Origin: Bacteroidota bacterium
GTDB lineage: Bacteria > Bacteroidota > Bacteroidia > Flavobacteriales > Weeksellaceae
Direction of reading: 5' to 3'
NCBI GenBank assembly: GCA_023433225.1
Contig: JAEZDQ010000159.1
Coordinates: forward strand, 1-33,568
Length of the DNA: 33,568 nucleotides
The notes beneath the pieces were generated by a model that saw only the letters and a list, made by a program, of their open reading frames with translations, did not search any database and had not been told where the DNA came from. Position numbers and translations under genes: made by a program. This document shows, in pieces, positions 15,303-24,050 of the stretch. Numbering within the stretch: the first letter of the stretch is position 1; each line of letters begins with the position of its first letter.

Positions 15303-15473
15303 ATGCCAAGAAAGAAATTTACATCCAAAGATAAAAAGTCAACTTCAGGAAAGTTTACCAAACAAATTATTGAAATATTATTTAAAAATCCAAACAAGCC
15401 GCAGAATTATAAACAGATCGCTGCTTCTTTGAATTAACACAACCGGATAGACAAGGAATTTTTAATCAAAGAT
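15303..15473 (+). pseudogene. rnr: 5' end of rnr, cut by an in-frame TAA
   Basis: From the ATG at 15303, 44 codons read as a normal RNase R N-terminus: a basic start (MPRKKFTSKDKK), a helix (KQIIEILFKNPN) and the helix-turn-helix segment NYKQIAASLN. Then TAA follows at 15435-15437. Beyond it the same frame goes on as RIDKEFLIKDLQALLADKK, which is the expected continuation of the domain, straight into the main rnr frame. The length between the flanking motifs fits the family, so one base change, for example TTA to TAA, explains it with no gap. A pair of opposite indels near 15431 and 15450 is a less simple option, giving LELTQPD in place of the stop region. Confidence 0.75.
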
Positions 15474-17462
15474 TTGCAGGCACTTTTGGCCGATAAAAAA
15501 ATCAAGGAATCGGATCGTGGAAAATTCACAATCAATGCCGAGCGTGATTACTTAATCGGAACGATTGATATCACCCAAAACGGCTCTGCTTATGTGACTG
15601 TGGAAGGCTATGACCAAGATATTTTCATTTCCAAGAATAAAAAGAAAAATGCCCTCCAGGGCGATGTTGTCCGTTTATACCTTTACCCAAATAAAAAAGG
15701 AAAATCCCAAAAACCTGAAGGTGAAATTGTAGAAGTAGTCAGAAGGTTCAAAACACTTTATACGGGGATTTTTGAACCCCAATCCAACGGGAAGTTCGGT
15801 TTTGTAGTCATTGACAACCGTTCTTTACATGTTGATTTTTACATACCCAAAGAAAAATTCTTCAAAGCTGAACCGGGAGATAAAGTGGTAGTGGAACTCA
15901 AGGGATGGCCTGAGGATGCGGATAACCCTTTTGGTGAAATCGTGGAAATTTTGGGAAGGCCGGACGAAACCAGCACCGAAATGCACGCTATTTTATTGGA
16001 TTACAACCTTCCTTCTAAATTTCCGGAGGAAGTGGAAAAGGAAGCATTTGAACTTGATGTGGAAATTAATGAAGCTGAAATCGCCAAAAGAAGAGACATG
16101 CGTTCCGTACCTACTTTAACCATTGACCCCAAAGACGCCAAGGATTTTGATGATGCCTTGTCTATTCAAAAACTCGAAAACGGGAATTGGGAAATAGGCG
16201 TACATATTGCGGATGTTACACATTATGTCCGGCCCGGGACTTTGTTGGAACAGGAAGCTTACAATCGAGCGACTTCTGTTTATTTGGTAGACCGTGTGGT
16301 TCCTATGCTTCCGGAAAATTTGAGCAATGTAGCCTGTTCACTTCGGCCCAATGAAGATAAATATACTTTTTCGGCGGTTTTCGAAATGAATGACAATGCC
16401 AAAGTTATCAACGAATGGTATGGTCGTACCGTAACCCATTCCAACCGCAGGTTTACTTATGAAGAAGCCCAGGAAATCATCGAAGGAGCCGATGGTGATT
16501 TTAAAGATGAAATCCTTACCATGGACAAACTTGCTAAAATCCTTCGTAAAAAGAGAATGGATGACGGCGCGATTGCTTTCGATAAAATCGAAGTTAAATT
16601 TGAATTGGACGAAAATGATAATCCGGTTGGAACCTATTTCAAAATCAGCAAAGATGCCAATCATTTGATTGAAGAATTTATGCTTTTGTGCAACCGAAAA
16701 GTCTCTGAATTCGTTTCTACCAATCAAGAAGGCAAACCCAACGGAAATACTTTTGTGTACCGTGTACATGACGATCCCGATATGGATAAACTACAGGATT
16801 TGAGGCTTTTCATCAAACAGTTCGGCTATACCTTAGATTTGAGAAACAGCAAAACCATTACCAAATCCATGAACCAATTGTTGCAGGATGTAAAGGGAAA
16901 ACCGGAAGAAAACCTAATCGAAACCTTGGCAGTGAGGACGATGAGCAAAGCCATTTATTCCACCGATAATGAAGTCGGGCATTACGGCTTGGCATTCAGG
17001 TATTATTCGCATTTTACCTCACCGATTCGCCGTTATCCTGATATGATGGCGCACCGTCTCCTCCAACATTATTTAGAAGGCGGGAAATCCCCTGCAGCAG
17101 CACCCTATGAAGACAAATGTATCCACAGTTCCGCTCGTGAAAAATTAGCGACAGAAGCAGAAAGAGATTCCATTAAATTCATGCAGGTGAAGTACATGCA
17201 ACAGTTTGTAGGAGAAGAATTTTATGGGTTTATTACGGGTGTTCAGGAATATGGGATTTTCGTAGAAATTCCGGAAACCCGGTGTGAAGGTATGATCCGC
17301 TTGAGGAATATGGAAGAAGATTCGTTTTATTTCGACCAGAAAAATTATGCGATTGTGGGTAGAAAATCCGGTATTACTTACCAATTGGGCGATAAAGTAC
17401 TGATTAAAGTTGCTAAAGCCGATTTAAGAAATAAGCAACTGGATTTTGAATTGTTGGGTTAA
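15474..17462 (+). CDS. rnr: ribonuclease R, main open frame
   Basis: RNase R is a processive 3'-5' exoribonuclease that degrades structured RNA. This frame holds nearly all of the enzyme: cold-shock OB folds (about 22-165), the RNB catalytic domain (about 205-560) with its acidic motif TIDPKDAKDFDDAL (about 216-229) and FTSPIRRYPDMMAHRLL near its end, and an S1 domain (about 578-660). What is missing is the N-terminal winged-helix part, separated by the TAA at 15435. The start given (TTG at 15474) is only the first start-like codon after that stop; there is no in-frame ATG until about codon 170. If the stop is real, a truncated but catalytically complete enzyme depends on re-initiation. If it is an error, the CDS runs 15303-17462, 719 codons. 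Confidence 0.9.
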   Translation: MQALLADKKIKESDRGKFTINAERDYLIGTIDITQNGSAYVTVEGYDQDIFISKNKKKNALQGDVVRLYLYPNKKGKSQKPEGEIVEVVRRFKTLYTGIFEPQSNGKFGFVVIDNRSLHVDFYIPKEKFFKAEPGDKVVVELKGWPEDADNPFGEIVEILGRPDETSTEMHAILLDYNLPSKFPEEVEKEAFELDVEINEAEIAKRRDMRSVPTLTIDPKDAKDFDDALSIQKLENGNWEIGVHIADVTHYVRPGTLLEQEAYNRATSVYLVDRVVPMLPENLSNVACSLRPNEDKYTFSAVFEMNDNAKVINEWYGRTVTHSNRRFTYEEAQEIIEGADGDFKDEILTMDKLAKILRKKRMDDGAIAFDKIEVKFELDENDNPVGTYFKISKDANHLIEEFMLLCNRKVSEFVSTNQEGKPNGNTFVYRVHDDPDMDKLQDLRLFIKQFGYTLDLRNSKTITKSMNQLLQDVKGKPEENLIETLAVRTMSKAIYSTDNEVGHYGLAFRYYSHFTSPIRRYPDMMAHRLLQHYLEGGKSPAAAPYEDKCIHSSAREKLATEAERDSIKFMQVKYMQQFVGEEFYGFITGVQEYGIFVEIPETRCEGMIRLRNMEEDSFYFDQKNYAIVGRKSGITYQLGDKVLIKVAKADLRNKQLDFELLG

Positions 17463-17465
17463 AAA

Positions 17466-18224
17466 TTAATCTTTATCTACTCCGCTTGTATCGTTGAACA
17501 TCTGATTTCTACGGTCGTTAGCCTCTTGGAAAATTCTGTCGATTTCTTCTTCTTTGATTTGAGTTCCCTTGTTCGGTTTTATGACTTTCAAAGGTTCTTC
17601 ACTTGTTTTAATTGAATTAACAACATAAAGATTTGTCATCGGAAATTCCTTTGATTTTATTTCTACCTCCAAAATGATTCCCGGCAATCCCCAGAATTCC
17701 GCTGGTCCGTGTGATAAGGAAAATTTGGGAGCATACCAAGCTGTAACGGAATTTCCTGCTTTGTCAGTAGTGGTAGCCTTTCTTGTTTCATAGCCCGAAA
17801 CGATTTTAGTTTCCCTTGAAATTTCCCAATCGAAGATATAAAGGGGGTCGAACGAATGATATTTCTTATCGTAAACATTGAAATCTTTAATCTGAACCGA
17901 ATCGGTCAGACTATGATAAGTAGTGCCAAAACCTGCAGGGGCATAACGTATTACAGGCATGTTCGGATCCTGATTGTTGCTTATCTTTTCGATGTATGTA
18001 AAGGAAGATTCTTTGTTGGAAATAATCATCTTGTACGTTGCCGGCTCCGGCATTTCATTCATACTGATTTGATCTTTACCGTAAACAGGGTCGTTCTTCA
18101 AAATTTCTGCTTTTTCCTCTTCTCCCAATTTTTTTATTGTCTGAGCTGAAAATTCTAATTCCAGTTCCTGTGCAAAGACACTAAATCCTATTATTGACAG
18201 AAGGATAAAAATTTGATTTTTCAT
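17466..18224 (-). CDS. GLPGLI-family exported protein
   Basis: A 252-residue protein from the ATG at 18224, with a signal peptide (MKNQIFILLSIIGFSVFAQ). It contains the diagnostic family motif as WGLPGIILEVE (residues about 178-188), preceded by VTAWYAPKFSLSHGPAEF, typical of this Bacteroidota-only family. GLPGLI proteins are exported, often encoded near T9SS or TonB-linked genes, and have no known activity. An upstream ATG at 18233 (MTF) is possible, but the -7 element would then leave almost no leader. It converges on rnr, with 3 bases between the stops. Confidence 0.88.
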   Translation of the reverse strand: MKNQIFILLSIIGFSVFAQELELEFSAQTIKKLGEEEKAEILKNDPVYGKDQISMNEMPEPATYKMIISNKESSFTYIEKISNNQDPNMPVIRYAPAGFGTTYHSLTDSVQIKDFNVYDKKYHSFDPLYIFDWEISRETKIVSGYETRKATTTDKAGNSVTAWYAPKFSLSHGPAEFWGLPGIILEVEIKSKEFPMTNLYVVNSIKTSEEPLKVIKPNKGTQIKEEEIDRIFQEANDRRNQMFNDTSGVDKD

Positions 18225-18241
18225 AAAAGTCATTATAGCTC

Positions 18242-18249
18242 CAAAAATA
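18242..18249 (-). promoter_or_regulatory. -7 promoter element for the GLPGLI gene
   Basis: TATTTTTG on the minus strand, exact TAnnTTTG. It is 17 bases from the ATG at 18224 but only 8 from that at 18233, which favours 18224 as the start. Confidence 0.45.
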
Positions 18250-18314
18250 GGTATTTATAGTTCTTAAAATGGAATAGGCCTTTAAAAATAATTTATACTT
18301 AACTTGCCTTCCCA

Positions 18315-18971
18315 ATGGAGTTTTTTGGAAACGCAATAATCGTAGGAATTATTCTCAGTCTGGTATTGATTGGGCCTGTATTTTTCATGTTGCTGGAAAC
18401 CAGTGTGTCAAGAGGATGGAAGGCAGCTATCACGCTTGACTTAGGGGTAATTACCGCCGATGTATTGTGTATTTTGGTTGCCTATTACGGAAGTAAGGAT
18501 CTCGCCGGGAAAATCAAAGAAGAGCCATCGATTTTCATTTTCGGCGGTTTTTTTATTTTTATTTATGGCCTGATCATGTATATTTCCAAGCCCAATTTTA
18601 AGCTCAGAAACCTGAGCATTTTGAACCGGAATTATTTCAAATTATTCATGAACGGTTTCCTGCTCAACATTTTGAACATCGGCGTCATCGTTTTCTGGTT
18701 TTTCATAGTTGGAACCGTCGTCATCCAATATCCGGATCAGAGAGATGTTTTGATGTATATGGGAATTGTCCTAGCCACCTTTTTCATCATTGATTTGTTC
18801 AAAATTTTTCTTGCCCATAAAGTAAAGGAAAGTTTTACGGTTCGACGGATTTTTTACCTGAAAAAGACGATTGGGTTTATCCTCATGATTTTTGGAATCA
18901 TTGTGATTCTAAAGGGATTCGGTGTTTTTGCCAATATTGACGAACAGATTGAAAGCGGATTGCCGATTTAA
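18315..18971 (+). CDS. LysE-family amino-acid exporter-like membrane protein
   Basis: A 218-residue membrane protein with six hydrophobic segments (about 5-27, 37-57, 68-88, 108-134, 144-165 and 180-204). The N-terminal LIGPVFFMLLETSVSRGWKAA (split at about 18-38) is the LysE/RhtB pattern, where the usual text is PGP-x9-G. Family members export amino acids or related metabolites; the substrate here cannot be told. It is monocistronic, and its last 4 bases overlap the convergent glycosyltransferase gene. Confidence 0.82.
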   Translation: MEFFGNAIIVGIILSLVLIGPVFFMLLETSVSRGWKAAITLDLGVITADVLCILVAYYGSKDLAGKIKEEPSIFIFGGFFIFIYGLIMYISKPNFKLRNLSILNRNYFKLFMNGFLLNILNIGVIVFWFFIVGTVVIQYPDQRDVLMYMGIVLATFFIIDLFKIFLAHKVKESFTVRRIFYLKKTIGFILMIFGIIVILKGFGVFANIDEQIESGLPI

Positions 18972-19966
18972 TGGATTGCTGCGTTGACTTTTTCAAGAAT
19001 CATTTCAGGGGAAATTTTTTTGAAATAATCGAGATGTTTTGATTTTTCGGGTTCTTTCCCAAATACGGAAGTAGGCCGTTGTGTCAAAGTTTCATCCTGA
19101 ATCACGTCTTCATAAGATTGGCCGTAACCCAAAAATCCCATGTAAGGATGGGTGTTCCCCCAGATTGATATGACCCGTGTCCCAACCATCGAAGCAAGGT
19201 GCATATTGGCAGAATCCATCGAAACCATTAATTTGAGTTTTTTGATTAAGCTTAATTCTTCTTTCAAACTGAATTTTCCCGCGACCGAAACGATATTTGG
19301 GTTTATTTCCGCCCATTTTTCCAATTCTTCCGCCTCCGATTTTCCTCCGAACAGATAAACTTTGATCCCCTTTTCCGCTATTTTTACAGCGATAGAGCGC
19401 GTATTTTCCAGTGGATACATTTTGCCTTCATACATGGCGATGGGCGCAATTCCGATGGCGTTTTCTTTGGTGGAAATGTTTTTTGGCAATCGATGGCTGA
19501 GTTGTACATCAAATCCCAAATCTCGGAATACGTCCGCATACCGTTCTATCATTGGCTTCAACGGTTTACGGATTTTATTTTTAAGTTTGGTCAAAGCTTT
19601 TCTTTCATTTCTCCCCTTGTCCAAAGTGGCAGATTTCACTTTTCCGAATGCAAAAAACAAGCGTAAGATTTTTGTACGCAAAACGTTGTGTAAGTCAGCT
19701 ACTCCATCGAATTCATTTTTTCGCAGTTCTTTATACAATCGATAAATTCCCCGAACGCCTTTGTGTTTTCCTTCTAAATCGGCCGAAATAAACGTTAATT
19801 GCGGTAAATCTTCAAATAAAGGACTGAATTTTTCACGGGAAAGAAAAGTAATTTGGACGTGTGGATTTTGCCGGATGAATTCTGCCAATAATGGAACCGT
19901 GAGTGCCACATCGCCCAAGGAACTGAAACGCATGGCGAGAATTCTGTAAACAGTTTTTTTTTCCAT
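18968..19966 (-). CDS. glycosyltransferase family 9 (heptosyltransferase-like)
   Basis: A 332-residue GT9 protein of the ADP-heptose:LPS heptosyltransferase type. The N-terminal RILAMRFSSLGDVALTVPLL (about 8-27) is the family's start motif with its catalytic Asp in SSLGD. The C-terminal nucleotide-sugar site shows MVSMDSANMHLASMVGTRVI split at about 246-265, then SIWGNTHPYMGF. The likely role is addition of a sugar to lipopolysaccharide core. The ATG at 19966 overlaps the stop of the antiporter gene (TGATG); a TTG three bases earlier is less likely. It is the last gene of a sufE-antiporter-GT9 operon. Confidence 0.9.
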   Translation of the reverse strand: MEKKTVYRILAMRFSSLGDVALTVPLLAEFIRQNPHVQITFLSREKFSPLFEDLPQLTFISADLEGKHKGVRGIYRLYKELRKNEFDGVADLHNVLRTKILRLFFAFGKVKSATLDKGRNERKALTKLKNKIRKPLKPMIERYADVFRDLGFDVQLSHRLPKNISTKENAIGIAPIAMYEGKMYPLENTRSIAVKIAEKGIKVYLFGGKSEAEELEKWAEINPNIVSVAGKFSLKEELSLIKKLKLMVSMDSANMHLASMVGTRVISIWGNTHPYMGFLGYGQSYEDVIQDETLTQRPTSVFGKEPEKSKHLDYFKKISPEMILEKVNAAIH

Positions 19967-21852
19967 CAATGTCCCGTTGATTTTTCTTCGTCCAAAATGA
20001 CCATTTCCAAATCCATCCCTTCCTCGAGTTTTTGATGCACTTTGTCAATTTCTTCTCTTGAAACCGAAATATATTCTTCCAAATTATGGCTGTGCTTGGA
20101 AAGTTTTTTAAGTGAAGCCCGATCGGCTATTTTGAAAATCTCGCCTTGCCTCAGCGCGTCTTGATGGTTCAAACCCAGTTCCTGCAAAGCATCAACACCT
20201 ACTTGGATAGCGGTATAAAATGTTTCCCGATAAACTTTCTCGTAACCATGGTTCAAGTAATGGTAAGCGTCAAACCTGTTACGGGCGCGAATTAGGACTT
20301 TTAATTTGGGAAAGTGTTTTTTAACCAAATCGACTAATTTTTGGTTGATTTCGGGCGGATCAATCGCGGCGATCAACAAATCGGCTTCATCGGCTTTGGC
20401 GGCTTTCAAAGTGTTGAGATTGGTGGCGTCTCCAAAATAAACGGCATACCCTAATTTTCTCAATAAATCAACACGTTCGCTGTCATTATCCAAAACAGTC
20501 GCATGGAAACCACAGTGTTTCACAATTCTGCCTACGGTGTTACCAAAGTCGCCATAGCCCGCGATGATTACTTTTTTATCCGTTGTGGATGAGAAATCAA
20601 AGGCCGGATCGTCTTCCAATCCGCCGCTTTTGGCTTTTTTCATCCCCACCAAAGGGACAATCCACTTTTCGTTTACAATCAATAAAATAGGTGTTAAAGT
20701 CATGGTCACGGCCGTCGTTGCGAGCAGCAAATCATGCCATTGTTTGGGAATCAATTGCAGTTGATTGGTTAAGTTCAGAATCACAAATGCAAATTCCCCG
20801 ATTTGAGACAAAAGTAAAGCAAAAAGTATATTTTGGTTCATTTTTAATTTGAAGACATAACCGGCAACCAATAACACAACCGCCTTAATTGCCATGATCC
20901 CGAACGACATCGCCAAGATGGTAAGAGGTTCATTTATGATTAAATTGAAATTGATGGTTGAGCCTACGGCAATGAAAAACAAGCCCAACAACAATGCTTT
21001 GAAGGGTTCAATGTCGCTTTCCAATTGGTGTTTGTATTCACTGTTGGCCATCACGACACCTGCCATAAACGCTCCTAACGCAGGACTCAGACCGACATAA
21101 GTCATCAATACAGACACACCGATTACCAACATCAGCGCGAAGGAAGTAAAAAGTTCACGAACCTGTAAGCGAGCAATGTATTTGAAGAATGGATTGACGA
21201 TATAGTTTCCAACAAAAATGATAATCCCGATGGCTGATAGAATGGCCAAGGTTTTCATCCATCCCGGTGCACCGTCCAGTAAAGTGTCATGCGCATGTTC
21301 GGTCACAATAGTAGAACTGACCGCCAACAAAGGTAGAATGGCCAACATGGGAATAACCATGATGTCTTGAAATATCAACACAGAAAAACTGGCCTCACCG
21401 CTTGGGGTTTTAGTCAAACCTTTTTCCGAAAGGGTTTGCAGGATAATCGCCGTAGATGACATGGCAACGGCACAACCGATAGCCAGTGAAGAGGCGAAAC
21501 TTAATCCCAAAAAGTGGAAACAAACCGGTAAAATAAGCAGAATGGTTCCGATTAGTTGGATACTTCCGATGCCTACTATTTTCTTTCTCATTTTCCAGAA
21601 TGCTTTCGGATCCAATTCCAACCCGACCAAGAAAAGCATCATCACGACACCGAATTCCGCCGTGTGCATGATGTCTTCTGTTTCTTCACCAGAGCTAAGG
21701 CCCAAGAACGGCCCTAAAACAAAAGGTCCAATCAGAACACCGGCCACCAAATAACCCAATACCGAGCCTAACGCCAATCGCTTGGCAATGGGCACGCAGA
21801 TAATGGCCGCTAAAAGATAAATAAAAGCCTGAAACAGAGAAAATCCTTCCAT
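19966..21852 (-). CDS. CPA2-family monovalent cation:proton antiporter (KefB/KefC-like)
   Basis: A 628-residue protein in two parts. The first 405 residues form about 12 transmembrane helices of the CPA2 Na+/H+ exchanger domain, with GYLVAGVLIGPF near the start, FLVGLELDP and SFSVLIFQDIMVIPML (about 155-170), the KefC-like hallmark. From about 427 an RCK_N/TrkA_N Rossmann domain begins with VIIAGYGDFGNTVGR and VLDNDSERV, binding NAD(H) or another nucleotide. A short C-terminal tail follows to 628. It probably exchanges K+ or Na+ for protons, gated by ligand binding. It lies 6 bases after sufE and overlaps the GT9 gene. Confidence 0.93.
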   Translation of the reverse strand: MEGFSLFQAFIYLLAAIICVPIAKRLALGSVLGYLVAGVLIGPFVLGPFLGLSSGEETEDIMHTAEFGVVMMLFLVGLELDPKAFWKMRKKIVGIGSIQLIGTILLILPVCFHFLGLSFASSLAIGCAVAMSSTAIILQTLSEKGLTKTPSGEASFSVLIFQDIMVIPMLAILPLLAVSSTIVTEHAHDTLLDGAPGWMKTLAILSAIGIIIFVGNYIVNPFFKYIARLQVRELFTSFALMLVIGVSVLMTYVGLSPALGAFMAGVVMANSEYKHQLESDIEPFKALLLGLFFIAVGSTINFNLIINEPLTILAMSFGIMAIKAVVLLVAGYVFKLKMNQNILFALLLSQIGEFAFVILNLTNQLQLIPKQWHDLLLATTAVTMTLTPILLIVNEKWIVPLVGMKKAKSGGLEDDPAFDFSSTTDKKVIIAGYGDFGNTVGRIVKHCGFHATVLDNDSERVDLLRKLGYAVYFGDATNLNTLKAAKADEADLLIAAIDPPEINQKLVDLVKKHFPKLKVLIRARNRFDAYHYLNHGYEKVYRETFYTAIQVGVDALQELGLNHQDALRQGEIFKIADRASLKKLSKHSHNLEEYISVSREEIDKVHQKLEEGMDLEMVILDEEKSTGH

Positions 21853-21858
21853 GGATGA

Positions 21859-22284
21859 CTAAGATTTGTTTTTTGCCCGAAAGGCGATTGCGTAAAACTT
21901 GAACTGCTTGATCATCGCCAAAAGGCCGTTTGCGCGGGTTGGGGAAAGAAACTCCTGCAAACCGATTTCTTCAATGAACTTGGTTTCGGAACTCAGGATT
22001 GCCTCCGGTGTTTGGTAGTTATACATCCTGACCAACAAAGCGGCTAAACCTTTTGGTAAAATGGCGTCGCTGTCTGCCTCGAAAACAATTTTAGTTCCTT
22101 CCATTTTCGCATCTAACCACACTGTGGATTGGCAGCCTTTGATGATTTTGTCTTCCGATTTTTTATCTTCCGGAAAGGGTTTCAAACTTTTACCCAATTC
22201 TATTAAATGTTCATAACGCTCTTCCCAGTCTTCAAAAAAGGAAAATTCATCAATAATTTCTTCTTGAATTTCTTGTATGGTCAT
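21859..22284 (-). CDS. sufE: SufE-family cysteine desulfurase activator
   Basis: SufE accepts the persulfide sulfur from SufS in Fe-S cluster assembly. With the start at 22284 (MTIQEIQEEIIDEF) the protein is 141 residues, the usual length; the upstream in-frame ATG at 22323 is beyond the promoter element. The acceptor cysteine is Cys51 in IIKGCQSTVW, and the C-terminal LSPTRANGLLAMI is typical. The sufBCDS genes are not in the window. It heads the minus-strand operon with the antiporter and GT9 genes and is divergent from the SerA-like gene. Confidence 0.94.
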   Translation of the reverse strand: MTIQEIQEEIIDEFSFFEDWEERYEHLIELGKSLKPFPEDKKSEDKIIKGCQSTVWLDAKMEGTKIVFEADSDAILPKGLAALLVRMYNYQTPEAILSSETKFIEEIGLQEFLSPTRANGLLAMIKQFKFYAIAFRAKNKS

Positions 22285-22288
22285 CCCA

Positions 22289-22296
22289 CAAAGATA
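22289..22296 (-). promoter_or_regulatory. -7 promoter element for sufE
   Basis: TATCTTTG on the minus strand, exact TAnnTTTG, only 4 bases from the sufE ATG at 22284. Transcription would begin at about the ATG, so the message may be leaderless. Confidence 0.45.
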
Positions 22297-22336
22297 AATA
22301 AAATGGAAAATAAACAATTTCAAGAATTGAAAATGC

Positions 22337-22344
22337 TAATTTTG
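22337..22344 (+). promoter_or_regulatory. -7 promoter element for the SerA-like gene
   Basis: TAATTTTG, exact TAnnTTTG, 34 bases before the ATG at 22379. It lies upstream of that ATG but abuts the alternative ATG at 22346, which favours the later start. Confidence 0.5.
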
Positions 22345-22378
22345 TATGCGTTTCCTGATTCAAACTACAAATTATTCA

Positions 22379-23323
22379 ATGAAAATACTTGCGCTGGACA
22401 ACAACCACAAACTTTTAATCGAAGGTTTGGCGAAAGCCGGATTTAAGGTTGCCGAAGACTATTTTTCCAGCCGTAAAGAAATAATGAAAACCATTTCAGA
22501 ATACGATGGGGTAATTATCAGAAGCCGGTTTCCGATTGACAAAGAGTTTTTGGAACAGGCCCAAAACCTGAAATTTATCGGCCGTGTCGGAGCCGGTTTA
22601 GAAAATATCGATGTGGAATTTGCCAGGGAGAGAAACATCGCTTTATTCAATGCGCCGGAGGGAAACCGAGATGCGGTAGGAGAGCACGCATTGGGCATGT
22701 TGCTGATGTTGATGAACCGATTGAAAATTGCTGACAATGAATTCAGAAATGGGATTTGGAAACGTGAAGAAAACCGGGGTGATGAGTTAAAGGGGAAAAC
22801 GGTTGGAATAATCGGCTATGGAAATATGGGCAAGGCTTTCGCACAAAAACTCAAAGGTTTTGAAGTGGAAACGGTTTGTTACGACATCCAAACAAATCTG
22901 GGCGATGAGTATGCTCAACAGGTAAGTTTATCGGAGTTTTTTGCAGAATCGGACATCGTGAGTCTGCACACCCCACAAACTCGGGAAACGAATGGAATGG
23001 TTCACGAAGGTTTTATTCAATCATTCCGGAAACCCTTTTATTTTATCAATACGGCGAGGGGAAAATCGGTAGTGACCAAGGATTTGGTTAAAGCACTACA
23101 GACCGGCAAAATTAAAGGAGCTTGTTTGGACGTGCATGAATATGAAAAATCTTCATTCGAAAAATTAGACACGAATGAATTGACGGAGGATTTTAAATTC
23201 CTTCTCCAGTCCGAAAAAGTGATTTTGACGCCCCACATTGCGGGATGGACACACCAAAGCGGAATCAAGCTTTCAGAGATTATTTTGAACAAAATTTTGG
23301 ATTGGAAAGGAAAAAATGGCTAA
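22379..23323 (+). CDS. D-isomer-specific 2-hydroxyacid dehydrogenase (SerA-like)
   Basis: A 314-residue NAD-dependent dehydrogenase. I start at 22379 (MKILALDNNHKLLIEGL), the family's usual beginning. The nucleotide-binding glycine motif is GIIGYGNMGKAF (about 143-154). The catalytic triad is visible as Arg228 in INTARGK, Glu254 in LDVHEYE and His286 in TPHIAGW. The N-terminal substrate part has RVGAGLENID. It may be D-3-phosphoglycerate dehydrogenase (first step of serine synthesis, without the ACT domain of E. coli SerA) or another hydroxyacid enzyme; the sequence does not decide. It is directly upstream of the tRNA gene. Confidence 0.9.
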   Translation: MKILALDNNHKLLIEGLAKAGFKVAEDYFSSRKEIMKTISEYDGVIIRSRFPIDKEFLEQAQNLKFIGRVGAGLENIDVEFARERNIALFNAPEGNRDAVGEHALGMLLMLMNRLKIADNEFRNGIWKREENRGDELKGKTVGIIGYGNMGKAFAQKLKGFEVETVCYDIQTNLGDEYAQQVSLSEFFAESDIVSLHTPQTRETNGMVHEGFIQSFRKPFYFINTARGKSVVTKDLVKALQTGKIKGACLDVHEYEKSSFEKLDTNELTEDFKFLLQSEKVILTPHIAGWTHQSGIKLSEIILNKILDWKGKNG

Positions 23324-23339
23324 ACTTGCAAAATAATTC

Positions 23340-23415
<76 letters not shown>

Positions 23416-23416
<1 letters not shown>

Positions 23417-23442
23417 AAGCATTTCGGACGAAGTGCTTTTTT
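23416..23442 (+). terminator. rho-independent terminator after tRNA-Ala
   Basis: A 9-bp stem (23417-23425 with 23430-23438, one G-U pair) with loop GGAC runs into a T tract ending at 23442. An extra A-T pair would extend the stem to the last base of the tRNA. Confidence 0.82.
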
Positions 23443-23459
23443 ATTTTTACATTTATGGG

Positions 23460-23999
23460 ATGAAAAAAATTCTCGCATTTACGGGTAGTAACCATTCCAA
23501 GTCGATTAACCGGCAATTGATGCGTTTTGCATTGGAGTTGGTCGATAAAAATAGGTTTGAAATAGAGGAAATTGATTTACAGGATTTTGAGCCGATTATG
23601 CTTTCCATTGATGAACAGCGGGAAAACGGAATACCTAAAGAAACAAATGCTTTATACGAACGGATGCAGGAATACGATGGATTTATCATTGCAAGTCCGG
23701 AACACAACGGTTCGACGCCCGCTTTTCTCAAAAATATCACCGATTGGCTTTCACGCAAGGATTTGAAGTTTTTTGACGGAAAACCGCTATTGTTATTGAG
23801 TACATCCAATGGAAAAAACGGCGGCAAAACCAATATCCGGTTTTTGGAGGACAGTTACAAGCGATTTTCCGCCAATGTTTCAGGAACATATAGTTTGCCT
23901 GAATTCAAAATAAATTTTCAGGATGGTAAAATTTCGGATGGACAAGAAACTGAAAAACTGAAAGAAAGCATTGCCGCTTTTGAGGAATTATTCCATTAA
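23460..23999 (+). CDS. NAD(P)H-dependent FMN reductase-family flavoprotein
   Basis: A 179-residue flavodoxin-like protein. I start at 23460 (MKKILAFTGSNHSKS); the open frame upstream runs through the tRNA and is not coding. The N-terminal FTGSNHSKSINRQLM (about 7-21) is the phosphate-binding loop for FMN, and ASPEHNGSTPAFLKNITDWL (about 79-98) is the typical second flavin-contact motif. Such proteins reduce FMN, quinones or azo compounds; the substrate here is not known. A weak -7 candidate (TACATTTA at 23448) lies just upstream. Confidence 0.88.
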   Translation: MKKILAFTGSNHSKSINRQLMRFALELVDKNRFEIEEIDLQDFEPIMLSIDEQRENGIPKETNALYERMQEYDGFIIASPEHNGSTPAFLKNITDWLSRKDLKFFDGKPLLLLSTSNGKNGGKTNIRFLEDSYKRFSANVSGTYSLPEFKINFQDGKISDGQETEKLKESIAAFEELFH

Positions 24000-24026
24000 A
24001 AAAGCACCAAGTTTTCTTGATGCTTT
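23998..24026 (-). terminator. terminator for the lipocalin-OmpA operon
   Basis: Arms at 24001-24011 and 24016-24026 pair over 11 bases around a 4-base loop. On the minus strand the one odd pair is a G-U and the stem runs into a T tract, so it serves the minus-strand genes; on the plus strand the same pair is a C-A mismatch. Confidence 0.7.
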
Positions 24027-24050
24027 GAACTATTAATTTCAAATTTTAAA

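Noticed and set aside
17119..17127. DnaA box-like sequence in rnr
   Set aside because: It has one mismatch and lies inside a coding region; such matches are expected by chance in 33 kb.
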